Assembly (NCBI RefSeq): GCF_004521985.1
Contig: NZ_SBHZ01000007.1
Span: 239,491 to 303,490 of the forward strand
Reading direction: 5' to 3'
Length of the DNA stretch: 64,000 bases
Source of the DNA: Ectopseudomonas khazarica
GTDB lineage: Bacteria; Pseudomonadota; Gammaproteobacteria; Pseudomonadales; Pseudomonadaceae
Both the position numbers and the translations under genes were made by a program. Below are positions 18,310 to 26,617 of the stretch, in pieces. The notes below the pieces were generated by a model that made no database searches, was not told the DNA's origin, and worked only from the letters and a program-made list of their open reading frames with translations. Positions within the stretch are counted from its first letter, which is position 1; each line of letters starts with the position of its first letter.

Positions 18310-18960
18310 TTTCGCGGCTGAAGCCGCTCCCACAGGGTCGTCGGGTTCTACCCGTAGGGTGGATGACGCTTCATTCATCCACCAGCAGGGCGGCCTGGCG
18401 GCCTGAGCGCTGCTGAAAGCGATCCGTTCCAGGCTGTAGCAGGCACTCCGGCGGTGCGTTCGTTTCGCGGCTGAAGCTGCTCCCACGGATTCGTCGGGTT
18501 CTACCCGTAGGGTGGATGACGCTTCATCCATCCACCAGCGGGGCTCCCTGACAGCCTGAGTACAGCTGAAAACCATCCGCTCCCGGCTGTAGCAGGCACT
18601 TCGGCGGTGCTGCCGTTTCGCGGCTGAAGCCGCTCCCACAGGGTCGTCGGGTTCTACCCGTAGGGTGGATGACGCTTCATCCATCCACCAGCGGGGCTCC
18701 CTGACAGCCTGAGTACAGCTGAAACCATCCGCTCCCGGTTGCAGCAGGCACCCCGGCGGTGCTGTCGTTTCGCGGCTGAAGCTGCTCCTACGGGGTCGTC
18801 GGGTTCTACCCGTAGGGTGGATGACGCTTCATCCATCCACCAGCAAGGCGCCCTGGCAGCCTGAGTGCTGCTGAAAGCGATCCGTTTTCGGCTGCAGCAG
18901 GCACTTCCGCGCTGCGGCGGTTTCGCGGCTGAAGCCGCTCCTACAGCCGTCCCTACAGCT
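18310..18960. repeat. Tandem array of 152-153-bp units with REP-like palindromes
   Basis: Units begin with TTTCGCGGCTGAAG at 18310, 18463, 18616, 18768 and 18921 (spacing 153, 153, 152, 153). The first four are complete and the fifth is truncated after its first about 40 bp. Each unit contains a REP-type palindrome (CGCGGCTGAAGCCGCTCC) and a second imperfect inverted repeat (GGTGGATGACGCTTCATCC followed by ATCCACC). The rest of the unit is also conserved. The array fills the gap between fecR-2 and its receptor gene. It is not CRISPR-like because the whole period is conserved and there are no variable spacers. Confidence 0.95.
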
Positions 18961-18987
18961 GCTCCTACGGGTGGAGCGCGGCATGGC

Positions 18988-19012
18988 GAGAAAAAATCTC
19001 CGGTTCCTTGCA
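18988..19012 (+). promoter_or_regulatory. Candidate ECF-sigma promoter element before receptor 2
   Basis: GAGA-AAAAA-TCTC (18988-19000), an 8-nt gap and TGCA (19009-19012) lie 69 nt before the receptor ATG. The architecture matches the element in front of receptor 1. It lies just past the tandem repeat array, so the receptor could be transcribed on its own despite the long gap from fecR. Confidence 0.4.
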
Positions 19013-19080
19013 CTTTTTGCCGCGCGGCTTCGGCCCTCCCTGCAAACACCCACTCCGCGTCTTGTCGTCAGGGATCCGCC

Positions 19081-21513
19081 ATGCAGTCACCACGCTCCAT
19101 CCGCTCTGCGCTTCGTAGCGCCATCCGCAACGCCCTGTTCTGTTCCGGCCTGGCCCTGGGCACTGCGCTGCCGACACTGGCCCAGGCCGACAGCGCGCAC
19201 ACGCAGGCTTATCAGATCAGTGCCGGGCCGCTGGCCGAGGTGCTCGGCCGCTTCGCCAGCGCCGCCGGGGTTGCCCTGTCGTTCGATGCGGCGCTGCTGC
19301 AGGGCCGGCAGAGCCAGGGGCTGCAGGGCCAGTATGGCGTCGAGGACGGTTTTGCCCGGCTGCTGCAGGGCAGTGGTCTGCAGGCGGTGCGCCAGGCCGA
19401 GGGCGTCTACGGCCTGACCCCGCAACCACAGGCCGCTGTGGCCAGTCCGGCACCCAGCCGGGTCGCTGGCGATGTGCTGCGCCTGCAGGACACCGAGGTG
19501 ACCGTCAGCACCCTGCGCGGTGATACGGCCGTGGGCCAGACCAGCCAGCGCGTCACCGTCATCGACCGCCAGCAGATCGAGCGCCAGCTGGCGCTGAGCA
19601 GCGACCCTGGGGCGGTGCTCGCCAACCTCATTCCGTCCTACTCGCCGAGCCGGCAGAAGCTGTCCAACGCCGGCGAGACCCTGCGCGGGCGGGCGCCGCA
19701 GTTCCTCGTCGACGGCGTGCCGCAGGCCAGCTCGCTGCGCAACGACGGACGCAGCAGCTACACCATCGACCTGCAACAGGTGGAGCGCATCGAGGTGATC
19801 CACGGCGCCTCGGCCGAGCACGGCGGCGGTGCCACCGGTGGCATCATCAACTTCATCAGCCGTCGTCCGCAGGGCTATGGCGTGCGCCAGCACGCCGGGA
19901 TCAGCCTGGAGAGCGACGACACCTTCAGCAGCGACGGTTTCGGCTACAAGCTCAACTACCGCGTCAGTGCCCAGCAGGGCGACTGGGAGGCCCTGTTCGG
20001 CAGCACCTGGCAATCGCGCGGGATGTTCTACGACGGCGACAACACGCGCATCGGCGTGGCCTATCCCGGCGAGATCCAGGACACCCGTGACCGCGACCTG
20101 ATGCTCAAGCTCGGCTACTGGATCGACGATGCCCAGCACCTGCAGTTCAGCGCCAACCACTACCGCCTGACCGGCAACAACGACTATCTGCCGGTGCTTG
20201 GCGACCGCGACGCCGGTATCCCGACCAGTGCGACGCGCGGCGACGTGCCCGGCGAGGCGCCGTTCAACGAGAACCGTCAGTACAGCCTCGACTACAGCCA
20301 CTCGGACTGGTTCGGCAACATCCTCGACGTGCAGCTGTACCAGCAGCGCTATCGCGGCCAGTTCGGCGCCCTGCTCAGCGGCTCCTTCCAGGACCCGGGC
20401 ATCGCCCCCGTCGGCACGTTCTGGGAGCAGAGCCGCAGTGACTCGGAGAAACTCGGCGGCAAGCTGACCCTGCGCCGTACGGGCCTGTTCGACGGCCTGC
20501 TGGACCTGGCCGGCGGCCTCGACCTGATGCGCGACGAGGGCGAGCAGGTGCTGGTGCTGAGCAACCGCAGCTACGTGCCGCCGTCGACCTACGACAACCA
20601 GGCCGGCTTCCTCCAGGGCGACCTGCACCTGGGCGAGCGCCTGACCCTGATGGCCGGCGTGCGTCGCGAGCATGCCGAACTGGACGTGGATGATTTCCAC
20701 ACCGTGTGGGGCACCAACAACGCCGGAGGCGTGGATGTCGGCGGCGGTACCCTCTCCTTCGCCAAGACCCTGAGCAACTACGGCTTCACCTACCAGGCCA
20801 ACGACTGGGCGCAGTTCTACGGCAGCTACTCGGAAGGCTTCGGCATGCCCGACATCGGTCGTGTGCTGCGTGCCGTCGACACGCCCGGGCAGGATGTGGA
20901 AAACCTGCTGGAGCTGGAGCCGATCATCACCCGCTCCAACGAGCTGGGCCTGCGCCTGAACTTCAGCGATGTCGACCTCGAGCTGAGCTACTACGAATCC
21001 TCCTCCAACCTCGGCGAACGGCTGTCGGTGAACAGCGCCGGCAATTACATCGCCAATCGCGAACGGGTGGAAATCCAGGGTTACGAACTGACCGGCAACT
21101 GGCGCCTGAACCAGGGCCACAGCCTGCGTGCCAGCTACACCCACAGCGAGGGCGAGTCCGACACCGATGACGATGGCAAGGTGGACACCAAGCTGACCGG
21201 CCTGAACATCGCCCCGGACCAGTTCAGCCTGAGCTGGAACGCACAGTGGAACGACGACTGGGCCAGCTACCTGCAGTACAACCTGTACCGCAGCCGCGAG
21301 TTCGATGACCCACGGCTGAAGTTCGACGGCTATGCCCTGCTCGCGGCCAGCGTCAGCCGCCGCCTGCCGCTGGGCAGCCTGTCGCTGGGCATCGACAACC
21401 TGCTCGACGAGGACTACTTCACCTACTACTCGCAGTCCGCGCGGGTCGCCGACGACTACAACTTCAAGGGCCGTGGGCGCACCTTTACCCTGGCCTACCA
21501 GGTGGAGTTCTAG
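19081..21513 (+). CDS. TonB-dependent transducer/siderophore receptor (module 2)
   Basis: The 810-residue receptor has a signal peptide (to about LAQADSA), an STN domain (about residues 45-110, GPLAEVLGRFASAAGVALSFD), a plug with EHGGGATGGIINFISRRP, and a barrel ending in QVEF. The ATG at 19081, with AGGGA upstream, is chosen; the open frame extends 72 codons further back into the repeat region, but that part is not protein-like. It is the likely partner of the upstream fecI/fecR pair. The plug resembles IutA-type hydroxamate receptors more than FecA, and the ligand is unknown. Confidence 0.92.
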   Translation: MQSPRSIRSALRSAIRNALFCSGLALGTALPTLAQADSAHTQAYQISAGPLAEVLGRFASAAGVALSFDAALLQGRQSQGLQGQYGVEDGFARLLQGSGLQAVRQAEGVYGLTPQPQAAVASPAPSRVAGDVLRLQDTEVTVSTLRGDTAVGQTSQRVTVIDRQQIERQLALSSDPGAVLANLIPSYSPSRQKLSNAGETLRGRAPQFLVDGVPQASSLRNDGRSSYTIDLQQVERIEVIHGASAEHGGGATGGIINFISRRPQGYGVRQHAGISLESDDTFSSDGFGYKLNYRVSAQQGDWEALFGSTWQSRGMFYDGDNTRIGVAYPGEIQDTRDRDLMLKLGYWIDDAQHLQFSANHYRLTGNNDYLPVLGDRDAGIPTSATRGDVPGEAPFNENRQYSLDYSHSDWFGNILDVQLYQQRYRGQFGALLSGSFQDPGIAPVGTFWEQSRSDSEKLGGKLTLRRTGLFDGLLDLAGGLDLMRDEGEQVLVLSNRSYVPPSTYDNQAGFLQGDLHLGERLTLMAGVRREHAELDVDDFHTVWGTNNAGGVDVGGGTLSFAKTLSNYGFTYQANDWAQFYGSYSEGFGMPDIGRVLRAVDTPGQDVENLLELEPIITRSNELGLRLNFSDVDLELSYYESSSNLGERLSVNSAGNYIANRERVEIQGYELTGNWRLNQGHSLRASYTHSEGESDTDDDGKVDTKLTGLNIAPDQFSLSWNAQWNDDWASYLQYNLYRSREFDDPRLKFDGYALLAASVSRRLPLGSLSLGIDNLLDEDYFTYYSQSARVADDYNFKGRGRTFTLAYQVEF

Positions 21514-21646
21514 AGCCCCGGCCCGGGCCGCATCGGGGGGCGCCGGTGCGGCTCAACCGCTCGGGAGCGATGACGTGAAGGCAGGTGCCGCGCCTGCGAG
21601 CGTCTAGTCTTCAGCGTGAGCCTTTCACCACGAGCGGAGTTCCAGC

Positions 21647-21862
21647 ATGTCCAACCATCACACCTACAAGAAGATCGAGATCGTCGGTTCGTCGCGGACC
21701 AGCATCGAAGAGGCCATCGACAATGCCCTGGCCGAATGCGCCAAGAGCGTGCGCAACATGGACTGGTTCGAAGTGGTGGACACCCGTGGCCACATCGAGA
21801 ATGGCAAGGTGGGGCACTACCAGGTGACGCTCAAGGTGGGCTTTCGCCTGAGCGGTAGCTGA
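21647..21862 (+). CDS. Dodecin (flavin-binding storage protein)
   Basis: The 71-residue protein matches the dodecin family in length and pattern: YKKIEIVGSSRTSIEEAIDNAL, the flavin-stacking Trp in NMDWFEVVDTRG, and GHYQVTLKVGF at the end. Dodecins form 12-subunit shells that bind flavin dimers and buffer free FMN/FAD. Its last 32 bp overlap the 3' end of the convergent epimerase gene. Confidence 0.95.
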   Translation: MSNHHTYKKIEIVGSSRTSIEEAIDNALAECAKSVRNMDWFEVVDTRGHIENGKVGHYQVTLKVGFRLSGS

Positions 21863-22808
21863 TGCCCTGGGCGCCGAGGAAGGCGAGCAAGGCTTCGCGG
21901 CTGGTGTAGCGCAGCTGATAGCCGAACTCCTGCTTCAGGCGCCGGTTGGCCAGTACCGGGCGGTAGCGCAGGAAGTCCAGTTGCTCCGGGCCGTACTGAC
22001 TCAAGCCCAGTGGCTTGAGCAGGTGCAGTGCGCCGGCGAGCAACGCCGCCGGCAGCGGGCTGTAGGGCTTGCCGAGTATCCCGGCGATCTCCGCCAGGCT
22101 CAGGGCGCCGTCGCCGGCCAGGTTGTAGATGCCCTCCCGGGCCTCTTCCAGGCCCTGGAGGATGATGCCGACCACATCCTGTTCCCAGATGAACACGAAG
22201 CGGCTGGCATGGCCACGCACCCCCAGCACCGCGCGTTTCCTGAACAGGTCGCTGATCGGGTTGTTCAGACGCTTGCCGAGGATGGTGCCGGGGCGCAGTA
22301 CCAGCTGGCGCAGCTGCGGATGTTCACCACGGCAGCGCGCCAGCAGCTGCTCGATCTCCAGCTTGTGCCTGGCGTAGGCGAAGCGCGGATGGCCGCGCAG
22401 GGGGTGGTTCTCGTCGATCCACTCGGCGTTTTCCGCGCTGTAGCCGTAGGCGGCGCCGGAACTGGTCACGATCAGCTGGCGCACGCCGTTGGCGACGGCG
22501 CTGTCCACCAGGCACTGGGTGCCGCCGACCTCGATGGCGTGCAGACGCGCCTCGCTCATGTCGCGTGGGGGGCGAATCACTGTGGCCAGGTGCACGATGG
22601 CATCCGGCTGCCAGCCGCTGATGCACGCGCGGACCTGGGCCGGGCGGCCCATGTCCAGCAGCACCGGCTCGATGTTGGCTTTCAGCCCACGGCCATCGAG
22701 GGGGCGAATGTCGGCGGCGATCAGCGTCCACTCCGGGTGCTGGATGGCCAGCTCCTCGAGCAGTTGATGGCCGATGAAGCCGGCGGCGCCGGTGATCAGA
22801 ACACGCAT
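21831..22808 (-). CDS. NAD-dependent epimerase/dehydratase family protein
   Basis: This 325-residue extended SDR has GAAGFIG at residues 7-13 for NAD(P) binding, an Asp in AADIR, HLATV, catalytic Ser/Thr in VTSSGAAYG and YxxxK as YARHK. The substrate is not evident. Related proteins act on nucleotide sugars or small acids. The gene is convergent with dodecin, with a 32-bp overlap of coding ends, and is the only gene in its transcription unit. Confidence 0.85.
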   Translation of the reverse strand: MRVLITGAAGFIGHQLLEELAIQHPEWTLIAADIRPLDGRGLKANIEPVLLDMGRPAQVRACISGWQPDAIVHLATVIRPPRDMSEARLHAIEVGGTQCLVDSAVANGVRQLIVTSSGAAYGYSAENAEWIDENHPLRGHPRFAYARHKLEIEQLLARCRGEHPQLRQLVLRPGTILGKRLNNPISDLFRKRAVLGVRGHASRFVFIWEQDVVGIILQGLEEAREGIYNLAGDGALSLAEIAGILGKPYSPLPAALLAGALHLLKPLGLSQYGPEQLDFLRYRPVLANRRLKQEFGYQLRYTSREALLAFLGAQGISYRSGESPP

Positions 22809-23026
22809 GGCGGTCTCCTGCCGGGCTGGCCGGGTGCGGATCGTTGCTGTCGATGTTCAGCCTAGGTGGATGGGGTGAGGCGAGCAGTGACACAGCCGGT
22901 CAGCGACACTGGCGATTCGCGCCAGGCGGATGAACGGTGTGCCCGCGCGCACAGCCTCGGCCGGCCCGGGTGGTCAGGCGGGGCCGGATCGGGCAAGCTG
23001 CCTGCACTCATTCAGGGAGGAATGCC

Positions 23027-23605
23027 ATGTTCAGACCGATACTGTTGCTGGGCCTGCTGGCGCTCGCCGGCTGCGTCGAGGATGAAGTGCCGCTGGCCGA
23101 GGAGCAGCACCTGCTGCTCAGTGGCGAGGACTTCGCCGCCTATGAGGTGCCGGTGGACGGCCACTACGACAAGCAGGTGACCTACGCCGCGCGCACCATC
23201 GACCTCAGCTTCGAGAGCGATGACAACGAGTGGTTCTACCTCTACAGCGGGGTGTCGCTGTATCCGCGCGCCAGCGATGCGCTGATGACCAGCTACGCCG
23301 AGACCTTCGGGGCGTCGTTCGGCCTGCGCGACAGCGGCCTGGAGCAGCAGGACCTGCCCCTGGAGACCGAGCTGGCCAGCCGCATCAGCCTCAAGTTGCT
23401 GACCCAGGACGGCGAGCCGGTCGGCAACCTGTTCTATGCCACGGTGGGCAACAAATCCATGTTCACTATCTTCACCGGCATCTACTTCGAAGAGCCCGGC
23501 GACTTCGAGGCATTCATCGCTCCCAAGTTGCGCGCGCTGCGCGAGTACCGGCATGACGACCCACTGCTGACCTGGGCCGGGCGAACGCTGGGCTTCGCCG
23601 ACTAG
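23027..23605 (+). CDS. Hypothetical lipoprotein
   Basis: The 192-residue protein starts with a short lipoprotein signal (MFRPILLLGLLALAGC), so Cys16 would be lipidated. The next residues are V and E rather than Asp at +2, consistent with outer-membrane sorting. The ATG at 23027 has GGAGG at 23017-23021, 5 nt upstream. The mature part is acidic, with alternating strand-like segments (WFYLYSGVSLYPRAS, FTGIYFEEPGDFEAF). I do not recognise the family. It is separated by only 6 bp from the end of the convergent membrane protein gene. Confidence 0.75.
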   Translation: MFRPILLLGLLALAGCVEDEVPLAEEQHLLLSGEDFAAYEVPVDGHYDKQVTYAARTIDLSFESDDNEWFYLYSGVSLYPRASDALMTSYAETFGASFGLRDSGLEQQDLPLETELASRISLKLLTQDGEPVGNLFYATVGNKSMFTIFTGIYFEEPGDFEAFIAPKLRALREYRHDDPLLTWAGRTLGFAD

Positions 23606-23611
23606 CGGACC

Positions 23612-24841
23612 TCAGCCGAAGAACCAGTAGCACACCGCGATGGCGGCGACGATGCCGGCCGCGTCCGCGACCAGGGCGCAGCCCACGGCGTGGCGTGCGC
23701 GTTGCAGGCCGACCGCGCCGAAGTACACCGCCAGCACGTAGAAGGTCGTCTCGGTGCTGCCCTGCACCGTGGCGGCGATCAGCGCCGGGAAGCTGTCGAC
23801 GCCGAAGTTCTCCATCGTCTCGATCAGCATGGCGCGTGCGGCGCCGCCGGAGAACGGCTTGATCAGCGCGGTCGGCAGCGCGTCGACGAAGCGTGTGTCC
23901 CAGCCCAGTGCCTCGACCAGCCAGCGGATGCCGTCCAGGCCGAAATCCAGAGCGCCGGAAGCACGCAGCACGCCAATGGCGCAGAGCATGGCGACCAGGT
24001 AGGGCAGCAGGCTCTTGGCCACGTCGAAGCCTTCCTTGGCACCTTCGATGAAGCTTTCGTACACCGCGACGCGGCGCAGGGCGCCGACGACCAGGAACAG
24101 CAGGATCAGGCCGAACAGGGTGAGGTTGCCCAGCAGCGAGGACAGCGCGGCCAGGGCCGTGGCGCTCATGCCGGCGAGCAGGCTCATGAAGCCTCCCAGC
24201 AGCAGGGCGGTGGGAATCAGGTAAGCCAGCACCACCGGGTCCCACAGGCGCAGGCGCTGCATCGCCGCCACGGCCAGCAGGCCGGCGAGGGTCGAGGCGC
24301 TGGTGGCCAGCAGGATCGGCAGGAAGACCAGGGTCGGGTCGTCGGCGCCCTGCTGCACGCGGTACATGAAGATCGACACCGGCAGCAGGGTCAGGGACGA
24401 GGTGTTGAGCACCAGGAACAGAATCTGCGCGTTGCTCGCCGTGGTCGCGCTGGGGTTGAGATCCTGCAGGGCGCGCATGGCCTTGAGGCCGATGGGCGTC
24501 GCGGCATTGTCCAGGCCCAGGCCGTTGGCAGCGAAGTTCATGCTGATCAGGCCGAGCGCCGGATGGCCGCGCGGTACCTCAGGCATCAGGCGGGCGAACA
24601 GCGGCCCGAGCAGGCGTGCGAGCAGGTCGACCAGCCCGGCCTTCTCGGCGATGCGCAGCAGGCCGAGCCACAGGGTCAGGGTGCCGAACAGCACCACCAT
24701 CAGCTCCACCGAGAGCTTGGCCATGGCGAACAGGCTCTCGACCATGGCGCCGAATACGCTGGCGTCGCCACCAATCAGCCAGCGTGCCAGGGCGGCGATG
24801 GCGCCCAGCACGAAGAAGCTCAGCCACAGGCCGTTGAGCAT
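23612..24841 (-). CDS. Fused SpmA/SpmB-like nucleoside-recognition (gate domain) membrane protein
   Basis: The 409-residue polytopic membrane protein contains two gate/nucleoside-recognition repeats. The N-terminal half resembles spore maturation protein SpmA (NFAANGLGLDNAATPIGLKAM) and the C-terminal half resembles SpmB (LIKPFSGGAARAMLIETM, VQGSTETTFYVLAVYFG). Non-sporulating proteobacteria commonly carry such a fusion, and its transport or gating role is not settled. It follows ivy on the same strand after a 74-bp gap, so it may be co-transcribed. Confidence 0.88.
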   Translation of the reverse strand: MLNGLWLSFFVLGAIAALARWLIGGDASVFGAMVESLFAMAKLSVELMVVLFGTLTLWLGLLRIAEKAGLVDLLARLLGPLFARLMPEVPRGHPALGLISMNFAANGLGLDNAATPIGLKAMRALQDLNPSATTASNAQILFLVLNTSSLTLLPVSIFMYRVQQGADDPTLVFLPILLATSASTLAGLLAVAAMQRLRLWDPVVLAYLIPTALLLGGFMSLLAGMSATALAALSSLLGNLTLFGLILLFLVVGALRRVAVYESFIEGAKEGFDVAKSLLPYLVAMLCAIGVLRASGALDFGLDGIRWLVEALGWDTRFVDALPTALIKPFSGGAARAMLIETMENFGVDSFPALIAATVQGSTETTFYVLAVYFGAVGLQRARHAVGCALVADAAGIVAAIAVCYWFFG

Positions 24842-24915
24842 TGCGATCCCCCTTGGGTTATGGCGGGGGATGATAGCGCGCCGGCCGCTTCAATGCTGCG
24901 GCCAGCGTACGGGCT

Positions 24916-25377
24916 TCAGTACCAGTTCGGGTCGCTGCGCAGCTGTTCTTCCAGCAGCTCACGGACCTCTTCGTCCGGATCGCCCAGCCAGCGCAGGCTG
25001 GCATGTTCGCTGGGGGCGCGGTCCTCCGGCAGACCGTCCGGCACCTGTACGTAGAGCGCATAGGCATCGTCGTCTTCCCATTCGAAGGCGACGTAGACGC
25101 GCTGGTTGAAGCAGTTGTGCGCTTCGCACACCTGACCGACCAGGAAGCGATCGCTCTCGGCCTCCATGGCCTGCATGGGGGTGGAAAGGCCGCTGAGGTT
25201 CATCAGCCATTCCGGCAGGCGCTGTTCGTCCCTGACCAGGTCTTGCCAGGCTTCGCGGTACTCGGCGTTGCTGGTCAGCAGTTCACCGGGGTGGAAGCTC
25301 GCGTCTCGATCGGCGGCCTGAGCCGCCAGGCCGCCGCCCATCAGCAGGGCGGCGGCAATGGCGTGGATCGACTGCAT
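24916..25377 (-). CDS. ivy: Inhibitor of vertebrate lysozyme (Ivy family)
   Basis: This 153-residue periplasmic protein has a signal peptide (cleavage near AAQAAD) and an Ivy domain with the loop C84-EAHN-C89, equivalent to the CKPHDC loop of E. coli Ivy. In that protein the His enters the active site of c-type lysozyme and the two Cys form a disulfide. His87 is retained. It protects peptidoglycan from host or competitor lysozymes and may restrain lytic transglycosylases. AAGGAG precedes the start. It is the third gene of a compact minus-strand operon after two small membrane proteins. Confidence 0.9.
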   Translation of the reverse strand: MQSIHAIAAALLMGGGLAAQAADRDASFHPGELLTSNAEYREAWQDLVRDEQRLPEWLMNLSGLSTPMQAMEAESDRFLVGQVCEAHNCFNQRVYVAFEWEDDDAYALYVQVPDGLPEDRAPSEHASLRWLGDPDEEVRELLEEQLRSDPNWY

Positions 25378-25387
25378 CTAGGTCTCC

Positions 25388-25552
25388 TTACACGCGGGGG
25401 CGACGGCCCATCACGAACGAGATGATGAACAGCACCAGGAACACCACGAATAGAATCTTGGCGATACCTGCAGCGGTGCCGGCGATACCACCGAAGCCCA
25501 GTACAGCAGCGATGATGGCGATGATCAGAAAGGTAAGTGCCCAGCTCAGCAT
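25388..25552 (-). CDS. Small DUF1328/YtjA-family membrane protein
   Basis: The 54-residue product consists of two membrane helices separated by [11 protein letters not shown] ([37 protein letters not shown]) and ends RRPRV, the DUF1328/YtjA pattern. The start at 25552 has GAGGAG 8 nt upstream, whereas the longer frame from 25621 has no such signal. These proteins are often stress-induced. It is 10 bp upstream of ivy on the same strand, so co-transcription is likely. Confidence 0.88.
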   Translation of the reverse strand: MLSWALTFLIIAIIAAVLGFGGIAGTAAGIAKILFVVFLVLFIISFVMGRRPRV

Positions 25553-25571
25553 GGCGTTTCTCCTCGATGAC

Positions 25572-25769
25572 TCAGTGAGTGATGGCCCAGGCAGGCCATG
25601 GGTCTTGCGTGTCGCTCGCAACGGCCGGCTGCGGCGAGTTGCCCGTGGGCAGCTCCAGTTCGGCGGTGTTGCGGCTTGCGCACAGGGTCTGGCCGATCAG
25701 CAGGACGCTGGCGAGCGTCAGGCCGAGCAGAAGCAGCAAGCTGGCAAGTACCAGGGCGACTATCCACAT
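25572..25769 (-). CDS. Small single-span membrane protein
   Basis: The 65-residue protein begins with a hydrophobic helix ([19 protein letters not shown], residues 1-28), then a polar tail rich in Asn, Thr and Pro. AGGAG sits 8 nt before the ATG at 25769. It is the first gene of the apparent operon leading to DUF1328 and ivy, with a 19-bp gap. No family is recognised. Its reality rests on the good ribosome-binding site and close operon spacing. Confidence 0.6.
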   Translation of the reverse strand: MWIVALVLASLLLLLGLTLASVLLIGQTLCASRNTAELELPTGNSPQPAVASDTQDPWPAWAITH

Positions 25770-26134
25770 GGCGGTTCTCCTGTTGCACCTGAGGCGGATC
25801 GCTCGGGTTGCTGGCGGGTCCGTCTCTTCCTTCAACGCTGCGACCGGTACATGACAGGTCGCTCACTGAAGGTATTGCAGCGCCCGTGCCAGTCTTTTCT
25901 GATAATTAAAGTTCTTGAAAATCATATGGTTACGAAATTCCTGCGACGAACCTGGCGGGCATCCTGCCCGAATGGGCCTGCGCCGGTCGTGCGTTTTGCC
26001 CGATCGGTCAGGCGTCATGACGCGCCGGCGCTTGCCAGAGTGGTCGCCCGTCGACTGCGCAGTCGGTATACTCGCAGCGCCTGCCATGCGGGTTCCGCGC
26101 CCAGAACAACAACCGCGCCGCGAGTCTCGAGCCG
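25770..26134. other. Intergenic region between divergent genes
   Basis: This 365-bp region separates the small membrane protein/ivy operon (minus) from the thioesterase gene (plus) and must hold both promoters. A distinctly AT-rich stretch at about 25898-25930 (TGATAATTAAAG and neighbours) is the best promoter area. No operator, RNA gene or repeat was recognised. Confidence 0.5.
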
Positions 26135-26539
26135 ATGAACGACTACGAACAGGAAGACCCGATACCCCAGGGCGACCTCGCCCTGCAGATCACCGCGCTG
26201 CCGCGTGAGACCAATGGTTTCGGTGATATCTACGGCGGCTGGCTGGTGTCCCAGATGGACCTCGCCGGCACCGCCATGGCCAGCAAGGTCGCTGGCGGCC
26301 GGGTGGCCACCGTGGCCATCGATCGCATGGCCTTCCTGGTGCCGGTGGCGGTGGGCGCACAGCTGTCCTTCTACACCCAGGCGCTGGAGGTCGGTCGCAG
26401 TTCGATCCAGATGATGGTCGAGGTGTGGAGCGACGACCCGCTATCCAACGAGTGGCGCAAGGTGACCGAGGCGGTGTTCGTGTTCGTCGCCATCGACGGC
26501 AGTGGCCGCACCCGTCCGGTACCGCCACGTCGCGGTTGA
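26135..26539 (+). CDS. Acyl-CoA thioesterase (YciA-like hotdog fold)
   Basis: The 134-residue hotdog-fold protein carries the YciA-type active-site segment GDIYGGWLVSQMDLAGTAMASKVAGG, with the catalytic Asp in QMD, followed by the conserved VATVAIDRMAFLVPVAVGA. It hydrolyses acyl-CoA esters and is thought to recycle CoA. The length matches the family. It is followed by a terminator that also serves the convergent TRAP solute-binding gene. Confidence 0.9.
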   Translation: MNDYEQEDPIPQGDLALQITALPRETNGFGDIYGGWLVSQMDLAGTAMASKVAGGRVATVAIDRMAFLVPVAVGAQLSFYTQALEVGRSSIQMMVEVWSDDPLSNEWRKVTEAVFVFVAIDGSGRTRPVPPRRG

Positions 26540-26574
26540 GCGACCGCGCAACGGGAAAGCGAACAGCTACAACG

Positions 26575-26601
26575 AAAACGCCGGCGACAAGCCGGCGTTT
26601 T
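26575..26601. terminator. Bidirectional terminator between thioesterase and takP
   Basis: AAAACGCCGGC / GCCGGCGTTTT forms an 11-bp stem with a 5-nt loop. The A4 and T4 flanks make it functional in both directions, between two convergent genes. Confidence 0.9.
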
Positions 26602-26617
26602 GTTTGCTGCCGAGTGA

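Noticed and set aside
17296..18684. Minus-strand open frame with repeated 51-residue peptides
   Set aside because: The repeats arise because the tandem DNA unit is 153 bp, a multiple of three. The frame runs through the array and antisense to fecR, with no signal for translation.
18310..18960. Possible CRISPR array
   Set aside because: The entire 153-bp period is conserved, with no short repeat plus variable spacer pattern and no cas genes nearby.
18865..19080. 72-codon N-terminal extension of the second STN receptor
   Set aside because: It lies in repeat DNA and promoter-like sequence. The ATG at 19081 directly begins a proper signal peptide.
24881..24906. GGCCGC...GCGGCC hairpin between ivy and the SpmA/SpmB-like gene
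   Set aside because: There is no T run on either side, so it does not qualify as an intrinsic terminator, and the two genes may be co-transcribed.
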